Shown: positions 17,731 to 27,457, counted from the stretch's first letter. The stretch: 64,000 nt of DNA from Vreelandella olivaria (GCF_023507745.1 NZ_JALPZO010000172.1:62001-126000); one strand, 5' to 3'. Notes: generated by a model from the letters alone, not told the origin. A program made the numbers and translations.

Positions 17731-18693
17731 ATGAAAACGACATTTCTTCTCTCCAGCATTGCACTAACCGCCTTCTCACTCTCGCCGGCCATGGCCAGTG
17801 ATTACCCGACAAGACCTATCGAAATTATCGTGCCTGCGCCCGCAGGCGGCGGCACAGACAATATGGCACGTATGCTTAACCAGTATCTTCAGGATGAGTT
17901 AGGCCAACCGGCCGCTGTGATTAATGTTGCGGGGGGTGGTGGTGCCATTGGTGTTAACCAATTAGCACGTGCCCGTGCCGACGGTTATACGCTGCTTTCC
18001 ACCTGGAATAGCCCTATTACTACCGTGCCCCATATGCAGCGGGTCCAATACTCCTATGAGACCTTAACGCCCATTATCAGCACGTCTCAAAGCGCATACA
18101 CCATGTGCGTTTTGCCAGACTTCCCTGCCGATAATGCAGAAGAGTTCATTGCTGAGTTAACCGCTAACCCGGGTAAATATACCTACGGAAATGATGGCGT
18201 GGGTGGAACAATGCGCTTAGCAGCAGAGCGTATTTTTGGTGCGTTAGAGATCAATGCCCGGCCCATTCCATTTGGGGGGGCAGGCGAAACGCTGCAGAAT
18301 TTCCTCGGCGGTCACGTGGATATTTATGGCGGTTCCATTCCTCCCGTACTTCCGTATGTTGAAGATGGCACCGCCAAGTGCCTGCTTGTGACCTCCGCCC
18401 AGGATAATGAGGCATTACCCGATGCCTCCGGCTTGGAGGCTCTGGGTTACCCTGAATTAGAAACGGTTTTGTGGCGCATGTTGCTGGCCCCTGAAGGCAT
18501 GGATGCCAGCCGCGTTGATATCGTCGCCGATGCAGTAACCCGCGCGGTGGAAAACCCTGGCTACCAAGAGTTTCTGGCAGCACAAGGAGAGACCTTAAAC
18601 CTTGTGCGTGGCGAGGACTTGCGTGAGCGCATGCACGTTGAGTTTGAGGCTATTGGCGAGACGCTGGAAAACCTTGGACTTAAAAGATTTTAA
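17731..18693 (+). CDS. tctC: Tripartite tricarboxylate transporter, substrate-binding protein
   Basis: 320-aa periplasmic binding protein of the Bug/TctC family. A signal peptide is present (MKTTFLLSSIALTAFSLS, cleavage after AMA-S). The mature start DYPTRPIEIIVPAPAGGGTD is diagnostic, as is GGGGAIGVNQLARARADGYT. It presents a carboxylate ligand to the TctAB membrane complex encoded next. Confidence 0.93.
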   Translation: MKTTFLLSSIALTAFSLSPAMASDYPTRPIEIIVPAPAGGGTDNMARMLNQYLQDELGQPAAVINVAGGGGAIGVNQLARARADGYTLLSTWNSPITTVPHMQRVQYSYETLTPIISTSQSAYTMCVLPDFPADNAEEFIAELTANPGKYTYGNDGVGGTMRLAAERIFGALEINARPIPFGGAGETLQNFLGGHVDIYGGSIPPVLPYVEDGTAKCLLVTSAQDNEALPDASGLEALGYPELETVLWRMLLAPEGMDASRVDIVADAVTRAVENPGYQEFLAAQGETLNLVRGEDLRERMHVEFEAIGETLENLGLKRF

Positions 18694-18721
18694 TCGACAT
18701 CAACACGGCGAGATTTAAGCC

Positions 18722-19174
18722 ATGAACTTCAGAGATTTGATCTCTGGCATTACCTTCCTCACCTGCGGTGTTATAGCGACGCTGGTGGGGAAGGATTTTT
18801 ATGCCGATTCAGCCTACGTGCCCATGGGTGTAGGAGTACTAATGTGCCTGTTTGCCATACCCGTAATATGGCGTGGTGCTATCAGTGTCATTCGTTATGA
18901 AACACGCACCGGTCTCACCAGCCAACCAATGGTTATTGATCCAGCGCGTTTCGGTATAACACTTATTTGCTGTGTCATTTATTACATCGCGTTACCGGTA
19001 GTGGGCTTTTACACAAGTAGCACTCTATTTATTTGCATACTGGCCTTTCTACTGGGAGAGCGGCGCCCCACGATCATTATCTTTATCGCCCTGAGTTTTA
19101 TCGCTTTGCTCTATGGACTATTTGCGTTAGTTCTCAAGCGCTCTCTGCCTGTTGAGTTTTTCCTCGCCTCATAA
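18722..19174 (+). CDS. tctB: Tripartite tricarboxylate transporter, small membrane subunit
   Basis: 150-aa TctB-family protein with four predicted membrane segments (about 10-28, 38-55, 78-100, 115-140). It lies between tctC and tctA, the standard order. Small subunit of the sodium-coupled uptake system. Confidence 0.88.
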   Translation: MNFRDLISGITFLTCGVIATLVGKDFYADSAYVPMGVGVLMCLFAIPVIWRGAISVIRYETRTGLTSQPMVIDPARFGITLICCVIYYIALPVVGFYTSSTLFICILAFLLGERRPTIIIFIALSFIALLYGLFALVLKRSLPVEFFLAS

Positions 19175-19189
19175 AGAGGAGGTAACCTT

Positions 19190-20701
19190 ATGTTTGAATC
19201 TTTATTTCATGCACTCCCAGTTGCGCTAAGCACTGAGTCTGTCATTAGCATGCTCATTGGCACACTGGCGGGAATACTCATTGGCGCCCTACCCGGCCTG
19301 AATCCGGTGATGGCAATTGCATTGATGCTACCTTTAACCTATGGGCTTGATCCGCTGATTGCGCTGGGTTTGGTGGCAGGTATCTATAATGGCTCTATGT
19401 ATGGAGGAGCAATTCCCGCCATTTTACTAAAAATACCCGGCACACCTTCTGCAATAGCAACCACTTTTGATGGCTACCCCATGACACAAAATGGCCAGGG
19501 TGGCTTAGCGCTGAAAACCGCATGCTGGTCGTCCGCTATTGGTGGCGTATTCAGCGCCCTGGCATTGATGACACTGGCGCCGCTGCTGGCCAAAGTCACG
19601 CTAGCCTTCGGCCCGGCTGAATATTTTTGGGTCGCGACCTTCGGGCTCATCAGTATTGCTGTACTGGTTGGCAAGGATGTAAGCAAAGGCATGCTATGTG
19701 CATTACTAGGCGTACTAATAGGCCTGGTAGGCGTTGACTCATTAACGGGTGAAGAACGCTATACGTTTGGCAGCCTGTATTTAACAGGTGGTTTCGAGCT
19801 GCTTATTGTTCTTATTGGCCTCTATGCCATTCCCCCTATTATTGAAATGGCCGAGAACAAAAGCAGCTCACACTTCAATGCCGAGAGCTTTAAGGTCAAC
19901 GCGAGTGTTACCGGCGTGAGCTTAGTGCGCCAGCACTGGAAAACATGGACCCGATCATCGTTGATAGGTATCAGCGTTGGAATATTGCCTGGCGCGGGCG
20001 GTAACCTGGCGGGACTATTAAGTTATAATGAAGCCAAGCGCAGATCTCCAGAGCCCGATAGTTTTGGCACTGGCAACCCTGTAGGTATTGCAGCTGCAGA
20101 GTCTGGAAATAGTGCGGATAACGCATCATCCATGATTCCTTCCCTTACATTAGGCATCCCAGGGAACCTGATTGCGGCGCTGGTACTTGGCGCACTGATG
20201 ATCCATGGTCTCCAACCGGGCCCTCAGCTTTTCACCCGGGCTCCCGATGTCGTGTTCGGCTTTATGTGGCAGATGCTGCTAACATCGCTGGTACTGCTAC
20301 TACTGGGAGGGATGGTTGCCACACGCCTGTTTGCCCAGGTATTAAGACTGCCTGCTGCCTTATTAGTCCCAACTACGCTCGTACTTATGGCAATAGGTGT
20401 TTACACCGTTAATGGAAGAGTAACGGACCTGTACGTAATGTTAGCGTTTGGCTTGCTCGGCTATGTATTAAATCGCCTTGACTACCCACTCGCTCCTGTC
20501 GTACTTGGCATCTTGCTTGGCCCCATGGCTGAGCAAAACCTGCGCCTCTCCATGCTGATATCCCAAAACGACTGGACAATACTCTTTACTCGCCCTATTT
20601 CTCAAGGAATAATTTTACTACTGCTATTTGTTCTTTTTTCAAAATTATGGAAAGGTGGCTGGAGTAGGTTGATAGCTTACTTAAAAATTAAAAACCAATA
20701 A
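19190..20701 (+). CDS. tctA: Tripartite tricarboxylate transporter, large permease subunit
   Basis: 503-aa TctA-family permease with about 11-12 membrane segments. The signatures IGALPGLNPVMAIALMLPL and GILPGAGGNLAGLLSYNEAKR are the two family repeats. The start is preceded by GAGGAGGT. It completes a TctCBA system. Co-localised amidohydrolase and UTRA regulator suggest uptake of a di- or tricarboxylate or lactone. Confidence 0.95.
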   Translation: MFESLFHALPVALSTESVISMLIGTLAGILIGALPGLNPVMAIALMLPLTYGLDPLIALGLVAGIYNGSMYGGAIPAILLKIPGTPSAIATTFDGYPMTQNGQGGLALKTACWSSAIGGVFSALALMTLAPLLAKVTLAFGPAEYFWVATFGLISIAVLVGKDVSKGMLCALLGVLIGLVGVDSLTGEERYTFGSLYLTGGFELLIVLIGLYAIPPIIEMAENKSSSHFNAESFKVNASVTGVSLVRQHWKTWTRSSLIGISVGILPGAGGNLAGLLSYNEAKRRSPEPDSFGTGNPVGIAAAESGNSADNASSMIPSLTLGIPGNLIAALVLGALMIHGLQPGPQLFTRAPDVVFGFMWQMLLTSLVLLLLGGMVATRLFAQVLRLPAALLVPTTLVLMAIGVYTVNGRVTDLYVMLAFGLLGYVLNRLDYPLAPVVLGILLGPMAEQNLRLSMLISQNDWTILFTRPISQGIILLLLFVLFSKLWKGGWSRLIAYLKIKNQ

Positions 20702-20704
20702 TTT

Positions 20705-20755
20705 AAAAAACTGCCGTTTGGCTTATTGATATAATAAATCAAGCGGCAGTTTATC
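20705..20755. terminator. Terminator after tctA
   Basis: AAACTGCCG pairs with CGGCAGTTT across a long AT-rich loop that itself has short inner pairing. T-rich flanks exist on both sides (six T on the minus strand), so it may act in both directions. Confidence 0.6.
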
Positions 20756-20779
20756 ATTTCCCATAAATCAACCATAGTA

Positions 20780-20952
20780 TTGTTCAATGCTGCCATAATA
20801 TGCTGGGCAACACATTCAGGGGTACAGAAGTGTTCCGGCCTCGCCTCGATATACTGCTCAAACCACGCTCGCTCTATGGTTTCAAACTCCAGCAGCTCAG
20901 CTGCATCTTCCGGGGTAATGAGACTGAATGTCAGGTCATTGGCATGGTGCAT
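20780..20952 (-). pseudogene. Truncated GNAT acetyltransferase remnant
   Basis: From ATG at 20952 about 50 residues (MHHANDLTFSLITPEDAAEL, then LEFETIERAWFEQYIEARPE) resemble the N-terminus of RimJ/RimL-type N-acetyltransferases. Similarity stops near AQHIMAALN and the frame drifts into unrelated AT-rich sequence ending at 20677. The acetyl-CoA-binding region is absent, so this is best read as a broken gene, its 3' part lost next to the tct operon. Confidence 0.5.
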
Positions 20953-21098
20953 CTGCACAAGTCTCCGTGTGGTGCTTCGCCACACGTGCCTACGTGGCAT
21001 GAGCCAACTTTGCATACAGCAAGCATTCGATATAGTGCTAACAAAGTTGCTATCCTTATCGGCTATTTATCTATGTGTGCATTGGAGCAAAAAAGTTC

Positions 21099-22028
21099 GT
21101 GAAAACTGAATCCAGTACGTTAGCGTTTTCCGCCATCATGGCATTACTGATTGGTTCTGCGGGCATTGTGGCTACCTTGGCCTCCAACTCCCAAGCCATT
21201 CTGCTGGATGGGCTGTTCAACCTTATCTACTTTAGTGTGGCACTGGTCACCATCAAGGTAAGCAAACTGGCTAGCCGCCCCGATAGTGAATCTTACCCCT
21301 TTGGATACAGCTACTTTGAGTCGCTGGTTAATCTATGCAAAGGGTTATTGATTCTGGGAGTATCCATTTTTGCATTGATTGATGCCATTGCCGCCCTGTT
21401 AACCGGTGGTCGAGAAATTTCAGCTGGGCTGGCGGTCATTTATGCTCTGTTTGCGACCTCCGCCTGTTCACTGACGGCGTGGGTGATGTACCGTAGCCAA
21501 CGACATGTGCATAGCCCTCTCATCGCGGCGGATAAACTTAACTGGATCGTGAATAGCGTTATCTCTGCCGCCGTATTGGCAGCGTTTTGTCTGGTTATGC
21601 TATTTGAGCGCCTGGGCTGGCAAACCATCCTGCCTTATGTGGATTCGGTATTAGTGATTGCAGTCGTGGTGCTGTGCTTGGGGGTGCCTGTACGCATGGC
21701 CTCTCAGGCACTGCGGGAGCTACTTAATAAAACGCCTGAAGAAACCATCGCCGCCCCTGTTAGGCAGGCCGTTGCACGTGGGCTAACGGATATCGACACG
21801 CAGGAAGTCCGAGTGCGGATGGTACGTCCTGGCCGTCTCCTGTACGTCATAGTGCATGTTATACTGCGCGAGCCCGATACCTCGATTCATACACAGGATC
21901 AATTACGCGCTCGTATCGATGAAGAGGTACGCCGCTATTACTCCCCGGTTGTATGCGATGTGGTGTTCACTGCCAATACCCGCTGGGCAGCCCCATCGTG
22001 TGGCCTGCTGATTGAAAAACAGTCCTAA
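21099..22028 (+). CDS. Cation diffusion facilitator (CDF) transporter
   Basis: About 309-aa membrane protein of the CDF family, which exports divalent metals such as Zn, Fe or Mn in exchange for protons. Six membrane segments are visible in the first 210 residues. LLDGLFNLIYF and YPFGYSYFESLVNL are the first family motifs; LIAADKLNWIVNSV is the fifth-segment equivalent with an Asp. A cytoplasmic domain follows. The start is uncertain: GTG at 21099 has GGAG 11 bases upstream, while an in-frame ATG at 21075 lacks one. Monocistronic, with a terminator downstream. Confidence 0.85.
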   Translation: MKTESSTLAFSAIMALLIGSAGIVATLASNSQAILLDGLFNLIYFSVALVTIKVSKLASRPDSESYPFGYSYFESLVNLCKGLLILGVSIFALIDAIAALLTGGREISAGLAVIYALFATSACSLTAWVMYRSQRHVHSPLIAADKLNWIVNSVISAAVLAAFCLVMLFERLGWQTILPYVDSVLVIAVVVLCLGVPVRMASQALRELLNKTPEETIAAPVRQAVARGLTDIDTQEVRVRMVRPGRLLYVIVHVILREPDTSIHTQDQLRARIDEEVRRYYSPVVCDVVFTANTRWAAPSCGLLIEKQS

Positions 22029-22111
22029 CGCTTGCGCTCATTAGCCGGTGTTCAGGTATACGGAATCAGGCTATTGCAAGCACTCAGTCAAGTCTAAAGG
22101 CCAGTAATTAA

Positions 22112-22142
22112 AAATAGGCACTCTAGGGTGCCTATTTAGAAA
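22112..22142. terminator. Intrinsic terminator between convergent genes
   Basis: AAATAGGCAC (22112-22121) pairs with GTGCCTATTT (22128-22137). It lies downstream of the CDF gene and ahead of the convergent dehydrogenase gene. Confidence 0.7.
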
Positions 22143-22168
22143 AAGCAAAAGCGCTTTATCGTTGGTCG

Positions 22169-23422
22169 TTACGACTCTGGATCAAGGCGGTAAAGGCCTC
22201 CATCCTCTTCATCTGTCAAGACGTATAGCAGCCCATCCGGGCCTTGGCGTACATCGCGAATACGCCCCACGGTATCGTCCAGCAGTACTTCCTCATGGGC
22301 TATTTCGTTATTTTCATCAAACACCAAACGGTGTAGCTGCTCGCGGTATAACGACCCGACAAAGAGGCTGTTCTGCCAGGCACTCACATCTTCCCCGGTA
22401 TAAAAGACCATGCCTGAGGGCGCCAACGAGTCTTCCCAAACGTAAGTGGGTACCGTAACCCCCGGGGCTTCAGTACCTAAACCAATATGGGCTTCGGTGG
22501 AGTACTCTGTACCATGCGCCACCATCGGCCAGCCGTAGTTGGCCCCAGCGTCCACCTTATACAGCAGGTCCCCACCATTTGGGCCGTGGTCCACTGCCCA
22601 TAGGTCTCCCGTATCAGGGTGAATGGTCAACCCCTGGTTATTACGGTGCCCAAAGGAGTAGATTTCCGGGCGTAAATTACCTGGCTCTACACCAATGAAT
22701 GGGTTGTCCGGGTGAGCACCGCCATCTTCCTGCAGGCGAATCATCTTGCCACCGGGATTAGTCAGATCCTGTGGCAGATTCTGAACATTGCGATCGCCAA
22801 TGGAAAAAATAATTTCGCCATTGCCAGGGAAAACAATCCGCGAACCGTAGTGGGCACCCGGATGGGTTCTGGGTACTTGACCGTAGAGGGTCTCTACGTC
22901 CGTTAGCTCACCATTATCTGCATCAATGCGAGCACGCCCGACAGCAAGGCCCGTGCCATAGTCAGGTTCATAGGTGCTGAAAGCGCGGGGGTCCCCAGGG
23001 CTGGAGAAGGTAAAATAGATCCAGCCGTTTTCGTCATAGTCAGGGTGAACCGCCACATCCAGTAATCCACCCTGGTTACCGCCCTCTGGGGCAGATAACT
23101 GGTCTTCGTCGGTATCAATTTCAGGCAGATTGCCTAATTCAATACTGTCTTCGCCATCAATCAGGTGCAGGCGACCGGGTCGTTCCGTCACCAGCATACG
23201 TCCGTCTGGCAACCAGGCCACCGCCCAGGGATGTTCTAGTCCACTGACGACCTGCGTGACGCTAAACGTGGCCTCTTCACTCTCAACGCCTGTTGCCACA
23301 CTGTTATCTACCACACTAACATCAGCGTACGCCGCACTTGCGGCACCTGACAGCACGGCCCCACATGCCAACTGGGAAATGAGAGCCTGTTTACGAAACA
23401 AACGCCGTCCTTGAAGTGTCAT
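22169..23422 (-). CDS. PQQ-dependent soluble aldose sugar dehydrogenase
   Basis: 417-aa periplasmic beta-propeller protein of the YliI/Asd glucose-sorbosone dehydrogenase family. A signal sequence with an RRLFRKQ n-region and GAASAAYA precedes the mature domain. Family blocks: LEHPWAVAWLPDGRMLVTERPG, DVAVHPDYDENGWIYFTFS, and the PQQ/Ca region YSFGHRNNQGL and DHGPNGGD. It oxidises aldoses in the periplasm with PQQ. No PQQ synthesis genes occur in the window. Confidence 0.92.
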   Translation of the reverse strand: MTLQGRRLFRKQALISQLACGAVLSGAASAAYADVSVVDNSVATGVESEEATFSVTQVVSGLEHPWAVAWLPDGRMLVTERPGRLHLIDGEDSIELGNLPEIDTDEDQLSAPEGGNQGGLLDVAVHPDYDENGWIYFTFSSPGDPRAFSTYEPDYGTGLAVGRARIDADNGELTDVETLYGQVPRTHPGAHYGSRIVFPGNGEIIFSIGDRNVQNLPQDLTNPGGKMIRLQEDGGAHPDNPFIGVEPGNLRPEIYSFGHRNNQGLTIHPDTGDLWAVDHGPNGGDLLYKVDAGANYGWPMVAHGTEYSTEAHIGLGTEAPGVTVPTYVWEDSLAPSGMVFYTGEDVSAWQNSLFVGSLYREQLHRLVFDENNEIAHEEVLLDDTVGRIRDVRQGPDGLLYVLTDEEDGGLYRLDPES

Positions 23423-23496
23423 GCCATGCTCCTAGCGAAGGTTACAAACTGTATCAGTCTTAACTACCCTTCTCAGCCTAGGAAAACCTCGTACAA

Positions 23497-24285
23497 TCAG
23501 CAATCAACATTAGCAGGCGAAGTTTTTACTTCTACCACCAGATCCGCACAAAACAGCGGCGGAGAGAACTCATTGGGATAACCACCAGGGTTAGCGATTA
23601 TCCGCGTGCCATTGCACAATATATCGACCGGTTCATGCACATGCCCATGCACCCATACATCCATTTTTCCCATTAGTTGCGGCAGGTGGGAAGCGAAAGC
23701 AGGCGACAGTGCATCCCCCAGGAACTGCTCGGGGATACAGCCATGCAAGGGTGCATGGTGGCTGATCACCACCTTTGGGCCAGCAAAGGGTTTAGCAAGC
23801 TCTCTGTTCAACCAGTTCAGCGCTTCACTATGTAGCTCCCGACTAGCTTGAGGGGTAAACACCTGCCCCGGAGCGTAGGTGACAATCCTGAAATCTGGCA
23901 TAACGTGCAGCGCTTTTACTTCCGTCGCTTCCGGGCAGCGGGTGGGGTCATCGGCGTATAGCGCAAAGTCGGTCCATAGCGTAGTGCCATAAAAGCGTAC
24001 CCCACCGATGGTGACAGCACGATTATCCAATAGCTCTATATTATGGCGCGCTGCCTCCAGGGCTAGCTCCTCACGCAGTGCTAGCATTTCAGTGCCGTAA
24101 AACTCGTGGTTTCCAGGCACATATAGAATCGGCATATTTGAAAACTGTTGCCGTGCCCACGCCAACCCTTCTGCTCGTCTATGAATATCCCCAGCCAGGA
24201 TAACCGCATCTGCATCGACATCAGGTAGCTCACGCTCTCCGTCAAAAAACTCTAGATGGAGATCAGACAAAATACGTAAACGCAT
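23497..24285 (-). CDS. Metallophosphoesterase
   Basis: 262-aa calcineurin-like phosphoesterase. Metal-ligand motifs appear in order: LSDLHLEF (D-x-H), ILAGDIH (GD), VPGNHEFY (GNHE), VISHHAP and VHGHVHEP (GHxH). ATG at 24285 with an AGGAG-type site is preferred over an upstream in-frame start. Substrate unknown. Confidence 0.9.
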   Translation of the reverse strand: MRLRILSDLHLEFFDGERELPDVDADAVILAGDIHRRAEGLAWARQQFSNMPILYVPGNHEFYGTEMLALREELALEAARHNIELLDNRAVTIGGVRFYGTTLWTDFALYADDPTRCPEATEVKALHVMPDFRIVTYAPGQVFTPQASRELHSEALNWLNRELAKPFAGPKVVISHHAPLHGCIPEQFLGDALSPAFASHLPQLMGKMDVWVHGHVHEPVDILCNGTRIIANPGGYPNEFSPPLFCADLVVEVKTSPANVDC

Positions 24286-24327
24286 AGTGCTCCTCTTTTT
24301 CTGGCCTATCACTTTTAATAATCACTG

Positions 24328-25125
24328 TTACAGGCTAAGGCGGGCGATAAACTGACGGATAAGATCAACGACCTGCGCTTCCATTTCTCGATGCGGCACA
24401 TGATGAACACCAGGAAGGATTTCACAGTGAGCCGGGCCATGGGTATAGCGGGCAATGCGCTCCGGCTGGCGGTGTGAACCATATTCATCTTTTTCGCCAT
24501 GCAGCACCAGGGTGGGGCAGCTTACCCGCTCAAGGGCAGGTGTAAGCGACCACTCTTTAAACGCCGGATGTAGCCATGTATCGGTCCAGGCATGTAGCAC
24601 CCAGTTGGCCTTATCGCCGTGATATTTTTCCAGCTTGGCAAATTGCTCGGGCGCCTGAAAAGCAACCTGCGCCTCCGTTATCCCAGCGCGGGTGCGTTGT
24701 TCATTAAATGACTGAGCCGCAATCGTAATAAGCCCTATACATTGCGCCTTATAGTGCCCAGCACAATGAATGGCCATACAGCCCCCTACGCTATGCCCCA
24801 GGGCAATAAACTGTTTGAGTTGCAGCGCTTGATAAAGTGCTGCAAAACTGGCCGTAGGCTCGTCGTCGATAAAGCTTAATGGCGGCGGTGACAGCGCTGC
24901 CGAAGAACGGCCAAAGCCTAGCCTGTCGTAGGCAATCACCTTCTGCTGGGTGGCAGCACACAACGCCGCAGGAAAACTGCGCCAAAGGTCCACACAACCG
25001 AGTGAGTCATGATAGAGCACAATGGGTATATCCGAACATGCCTGTTGCGGCTCCCAGATGCGGCTAAACAAGCAACCGCCGGGCACCGTTACCCAGCGGT
25101 CATGGCGAGTGGTTGTTGGTGTCAT
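24328..25125 (-). CDS. Alpha/beta-fold hydrolase
   Basis: 265-aa alpha/beta hydrolase. The nucleophile elbow is ALGHSVGGC (Ser near residue 112), oxyanion region LYHDSLGCVDLWR, acid region LHGEKDEYG, and catalytic His in PGVHHVPHRE. Preceded by the poxB gene on the same strand but separated by about 57 bp. Substrate class cannot be told from sequence. Confidence 0.88.
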   Translation of the reverse strand: MTPTTTRHDRWVTVPGGCLFSRIWEPQQACSDIPIVLYHDSLGCVDLWRSFPAALCAATQQKVIAYDRLGFGRSSAALSPPPLSFIDDEPTASFAALYQALQLKQFIALGHSVGGCMAIHCAGHYKAQCIGLITIAAQSFNEQRTRAGITEAQVAFQAPEQFAKLEKYHGDKANWVLHAWTDTWLHPAFKEWSLTPALERVSCPTLVLHGEKDEYGSHRQPERIARYTHGPAHCEILPGVHHVPHREMEAQVVDLIRQFIARLSL

Positions 25126-25182
25126 GGCTCTTCATCTTATCAGTTTATTATGAGCAAAAAGCCAAGATAGCATGACGCGTGG

Positions 25183-26895
25183 CTAGCGTTTTAAGAAGTT
25201 GCTCTTCACTAAATGTACGACATCGTCCATTCGTCCACTAAGTACTGCCTTGGCGGAGTAGAGTGCCGTAGATGCCACTTGCCCCGCCTCTACTTTTGGA
25301 GGCATTACCAGTTCCATAGGGTTCACCACAACATCCAATAAGGCAGGGCCGGGTTGTGCCAGCCATTGGCCAATGGCGCTCTCCAGCTCATCTTCACGTT
25401 CAACCCGCTGCCCCCACAGTCCCATCGCCCTGGCCACCTCACCGAAATTGGGGTTTTCAAGTTCAGTGTACGCATCCAGCAGCCCTTCAACCTTTTGCTC
25501 CAACTCCACAAAGCTAAGCGAATGGTTGTTGTACACCACAATTTTAAGGGGGATACGATGCTGTACCAGAGTAAGTAAATCGCCCATTAACATGGATAAG
25601 CCACCATCACCACACATGGCTATTACCTGACGATCGGGATAGGCAAGTTGGATGCCTAGTGCCTGTGGATAGGCATTGGCCATGGTGCCATGATGCAGGC
25701 TAGACAGTGTGCGCCGCTGCGCAGAAGAGCGAATATGCCGCAACATCCACACATTGACGCTCCCCGTATCAGCGGTGATCAATGCATTTTCAGCCGCATG
25801 GTGATCAATCGCCAAGGTGAGTTCCTGGGGGTGAATCACATCGGCATCACGGCTTTTATGCGCTGACTTTTCAAGCGACCTGGCATAGCGCTTTTGGCAT
25901 TTTTCCAGCCAGCGCGTACGGGTATTCGCTGCAACAACCTGCGAAAGCGCTTCGCAGGTATCACGAAGGCTACCTACAATGCCAACCTCGACAGGGTAGC
26001 GCTTGCCAATTTGCGTGGGGTCGTGATCTATCTGAATAATGTGTGCACGTTCAGGGTAAAACTGACTAAATGCAAAGTTACACCCCAACATTAACAGAGT
26101 GTCACATTCAGCCACGGCGTAATAGCCACCCTCCAGACCATAGACCCCGGTCATACCCACCTGGTATGGGTTATCATATTCAATGAAATCTTTTGCCCGT
26201 GATGTCCAGGCAATGGGTGCCTGCAGCTTTTCTGCCAACGCCATTACCTGCTCCCGGGCATCCGCACAGCCAGACCCGGCAAAAATCGTAATATTACCAC
26301 CTTGATTCAGCAGCTCGACGGCGGGAACCAGTGCTTCAGCACTGGGGCGAATCGAGTATTCAAACTGATGAGCACGGTAGCCTAACGGGTTCTTCGGGAC
26401 TTGCGTCATTACATCGCCAGGTATAATCAGTACTGCAACCCCGCGCCGGGCAAGCGCCGCCTGGGCTGCCTGAACAGTCATTCGGCGGGCCTGCTCTGGA
26501 GAGGCCACGGTTTCGCAAAACACGCTGTATTGCTTATAAATATGAGCTTGATCAACCTCCTGTGGAAACTGGCTCCCGGTTTCACTGAGTGGTGTTTGGC
26601 TGGCAATGAGCACCACAGGAGCACCATTTCGATGGGCATCGAACAAGCCATTAACAAAATGCAGGCTACCAGGGCCACAAGACCCAGCGCATAGCGCCAG
26701 TTCCTGGGTTATATAAGCCTCGCCGCCTGCGGCAAAGCCGCCCACTTCCTCATGGCGTACGCCGACCCACTCAACGTCACTTTGCCGCAAGGCATCCGTG
26801 AAGTGGTTAAGCGTATCCCCCACAATCCCATAACAACGCTTCGCACCTGCATTTTGCAGCGTTTCAACCACGATTTCGGCAACATTAGCGCTCAT
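25183..26895 (-). CDS. poxB: Pyruvate:quinone oxidoreductase (pyruvate oxidase)
   Basis: 570-aa ThDP-dependent enzyme. N-terminal pyrimidine-binding domain with the conserved catalytic Glu (GVRHEEVGGFAAGGEAYIT), central FAD domain, and C-terminal ThDP motif GDGGLSMLMGDLLTLVQ ... YNN. PoxB-type enzymes oxidise pyruvate to acetate and CO2 and pass electrons to membrane quinone through a C-terminal amphipathic helix; the end here (VHLVKSNFLKR) is compatible with one. ATG at 26895 has GAAAGGAG upstream. Confidence 0.92.
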   Translation of the reverse strand: MSANVAEIVVETLQNAGAKRCYGIVGDTLNHFTDALRQSDVEWVGVRHEEVGGFAAGGEAYITQELALCAGSCGPGSLHFVNGLFDAHRNGAPVVLIASQTPLSETGSQFPQEVDQAHIYKQYSVFCETVASPEQARRMTVQAAQAALARRGVAVLIIPGDVMTQVPKNPLGYRAHQFEYSIRPSAEALVPAVELLNQGGNITIFAGSGCADAREQVMALAEKLQAPIAWTSRAKDFIEYDNPYQVGMTGVYGLEGGYYAVAECDTLLMLGCNFAFSQFYPERAHIIQIDHDPTQIGKRYPVEVGIVGSLRDTCEALSQVVAANTRTRWLEKCQKRYARSLEKSAHKSRDADVIHPQELTLAIDHHAAENALITADTGSVNVWMLRHIRSSAQRRTLSSLHHGTMANAYPQALGIQLAYPDRQVIAMCGDGGLSMLMGDLLTLVQHRIPLKIVVYNNHSLSFVELEQKVEGLLDAYTELENPNFGEVARAMGLWGQRVEREDELESAIGQWLAQPGPALLDVVVNPMELVMPPKVEAGQVASTALYSAKAVLSGRMDDVVHLVKSNFLKR

Positions 26896-27058
26896 CAGCG
26901 ACTCCTTTCGCACCAGGTATTTAGTGATAGCAATCCCTTACAGCGTAGTTGCTGTTTCACTGCTGTGCCGATCTTGGTAGGGATTAGCTCAATCAAATGC
27001 TGCATTGCAACAAAAAACCGCTATACTGTTTAGTGTTGCCCAGCAGGAGGGTCACGCT

Positions 27059-27172
27059 ATGACAATGTTGATACCAATTCCGGCGCGCGATGATGAAGTT
27101 CTGCACTTTTGGAGCTTACAAGCCAAATGGCAGCGAGCCGCCAATGAAGCGCTAACAGCCTATTTTGGCTGA
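27059..27172 (+). CDS. Small protein, 37 aa
   Basis: ATG is preceded by AGGAGG at eight bases and the ORF ends just before a strong terminator, so it forms a complete transcription unit. The product starts MTMLIPIPARDDEVLHFWSL and ends EALTAYFG. I do not recognise it. Its central part (D-V-L-x-F-W ... KWQRAA ... AL-AYF) resembles the 40-aa peptide at 27458, suggesting a duplicated small-protein gene. Both would form one amphipathic helix. Confidence 0.6.
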   Translation: MTMLIPIPARDDEVLHFWSLQAKWQRAANEALTAYFG

Positions 27173-27215
27173 AAACTGCGTTTTCTCTCCCCTTTAGACG
27201 AAAAGATAACGACAC

Positions 27216-27245
27216 AAGCCGACGTTGAACGTCGGCTTTTTTATT
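27216..27245 (+). terminator. Intrinsic terminator after the 37-aa gene
   Basis: AAGCCGACGTT (27216-27226) and AACGTCGGCTT (27228-27238) form an 11-bp dyad followed by TTTTTATT. Confidence 0.85.
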
Positions 27246-27457
27246 ATGAAAACCTTTTCCACTCAACCACATGGGTAGTTTTCTTACCTAAATGTAAGCC
27301 AAATCTTACATGCTGTGGCAACTCACCTACATCCTATGGGCTAGCCGTGACACATAAAAACGCATAGTATCTGTCGTCACGGCCAACTTGCTGCGCTGCA
27401 CAACACAGGCTGTATATAACAAAAATATTCTTCAATTTCTATTAAGGAGTGCTCGCC

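Noticed and set aside
27293-27310. TGTAAG / CTTACA dyad between the small-protein genes
   Set aside because: Six-base arms in AT-rich DNA without a regulator nearby; too weak to call.
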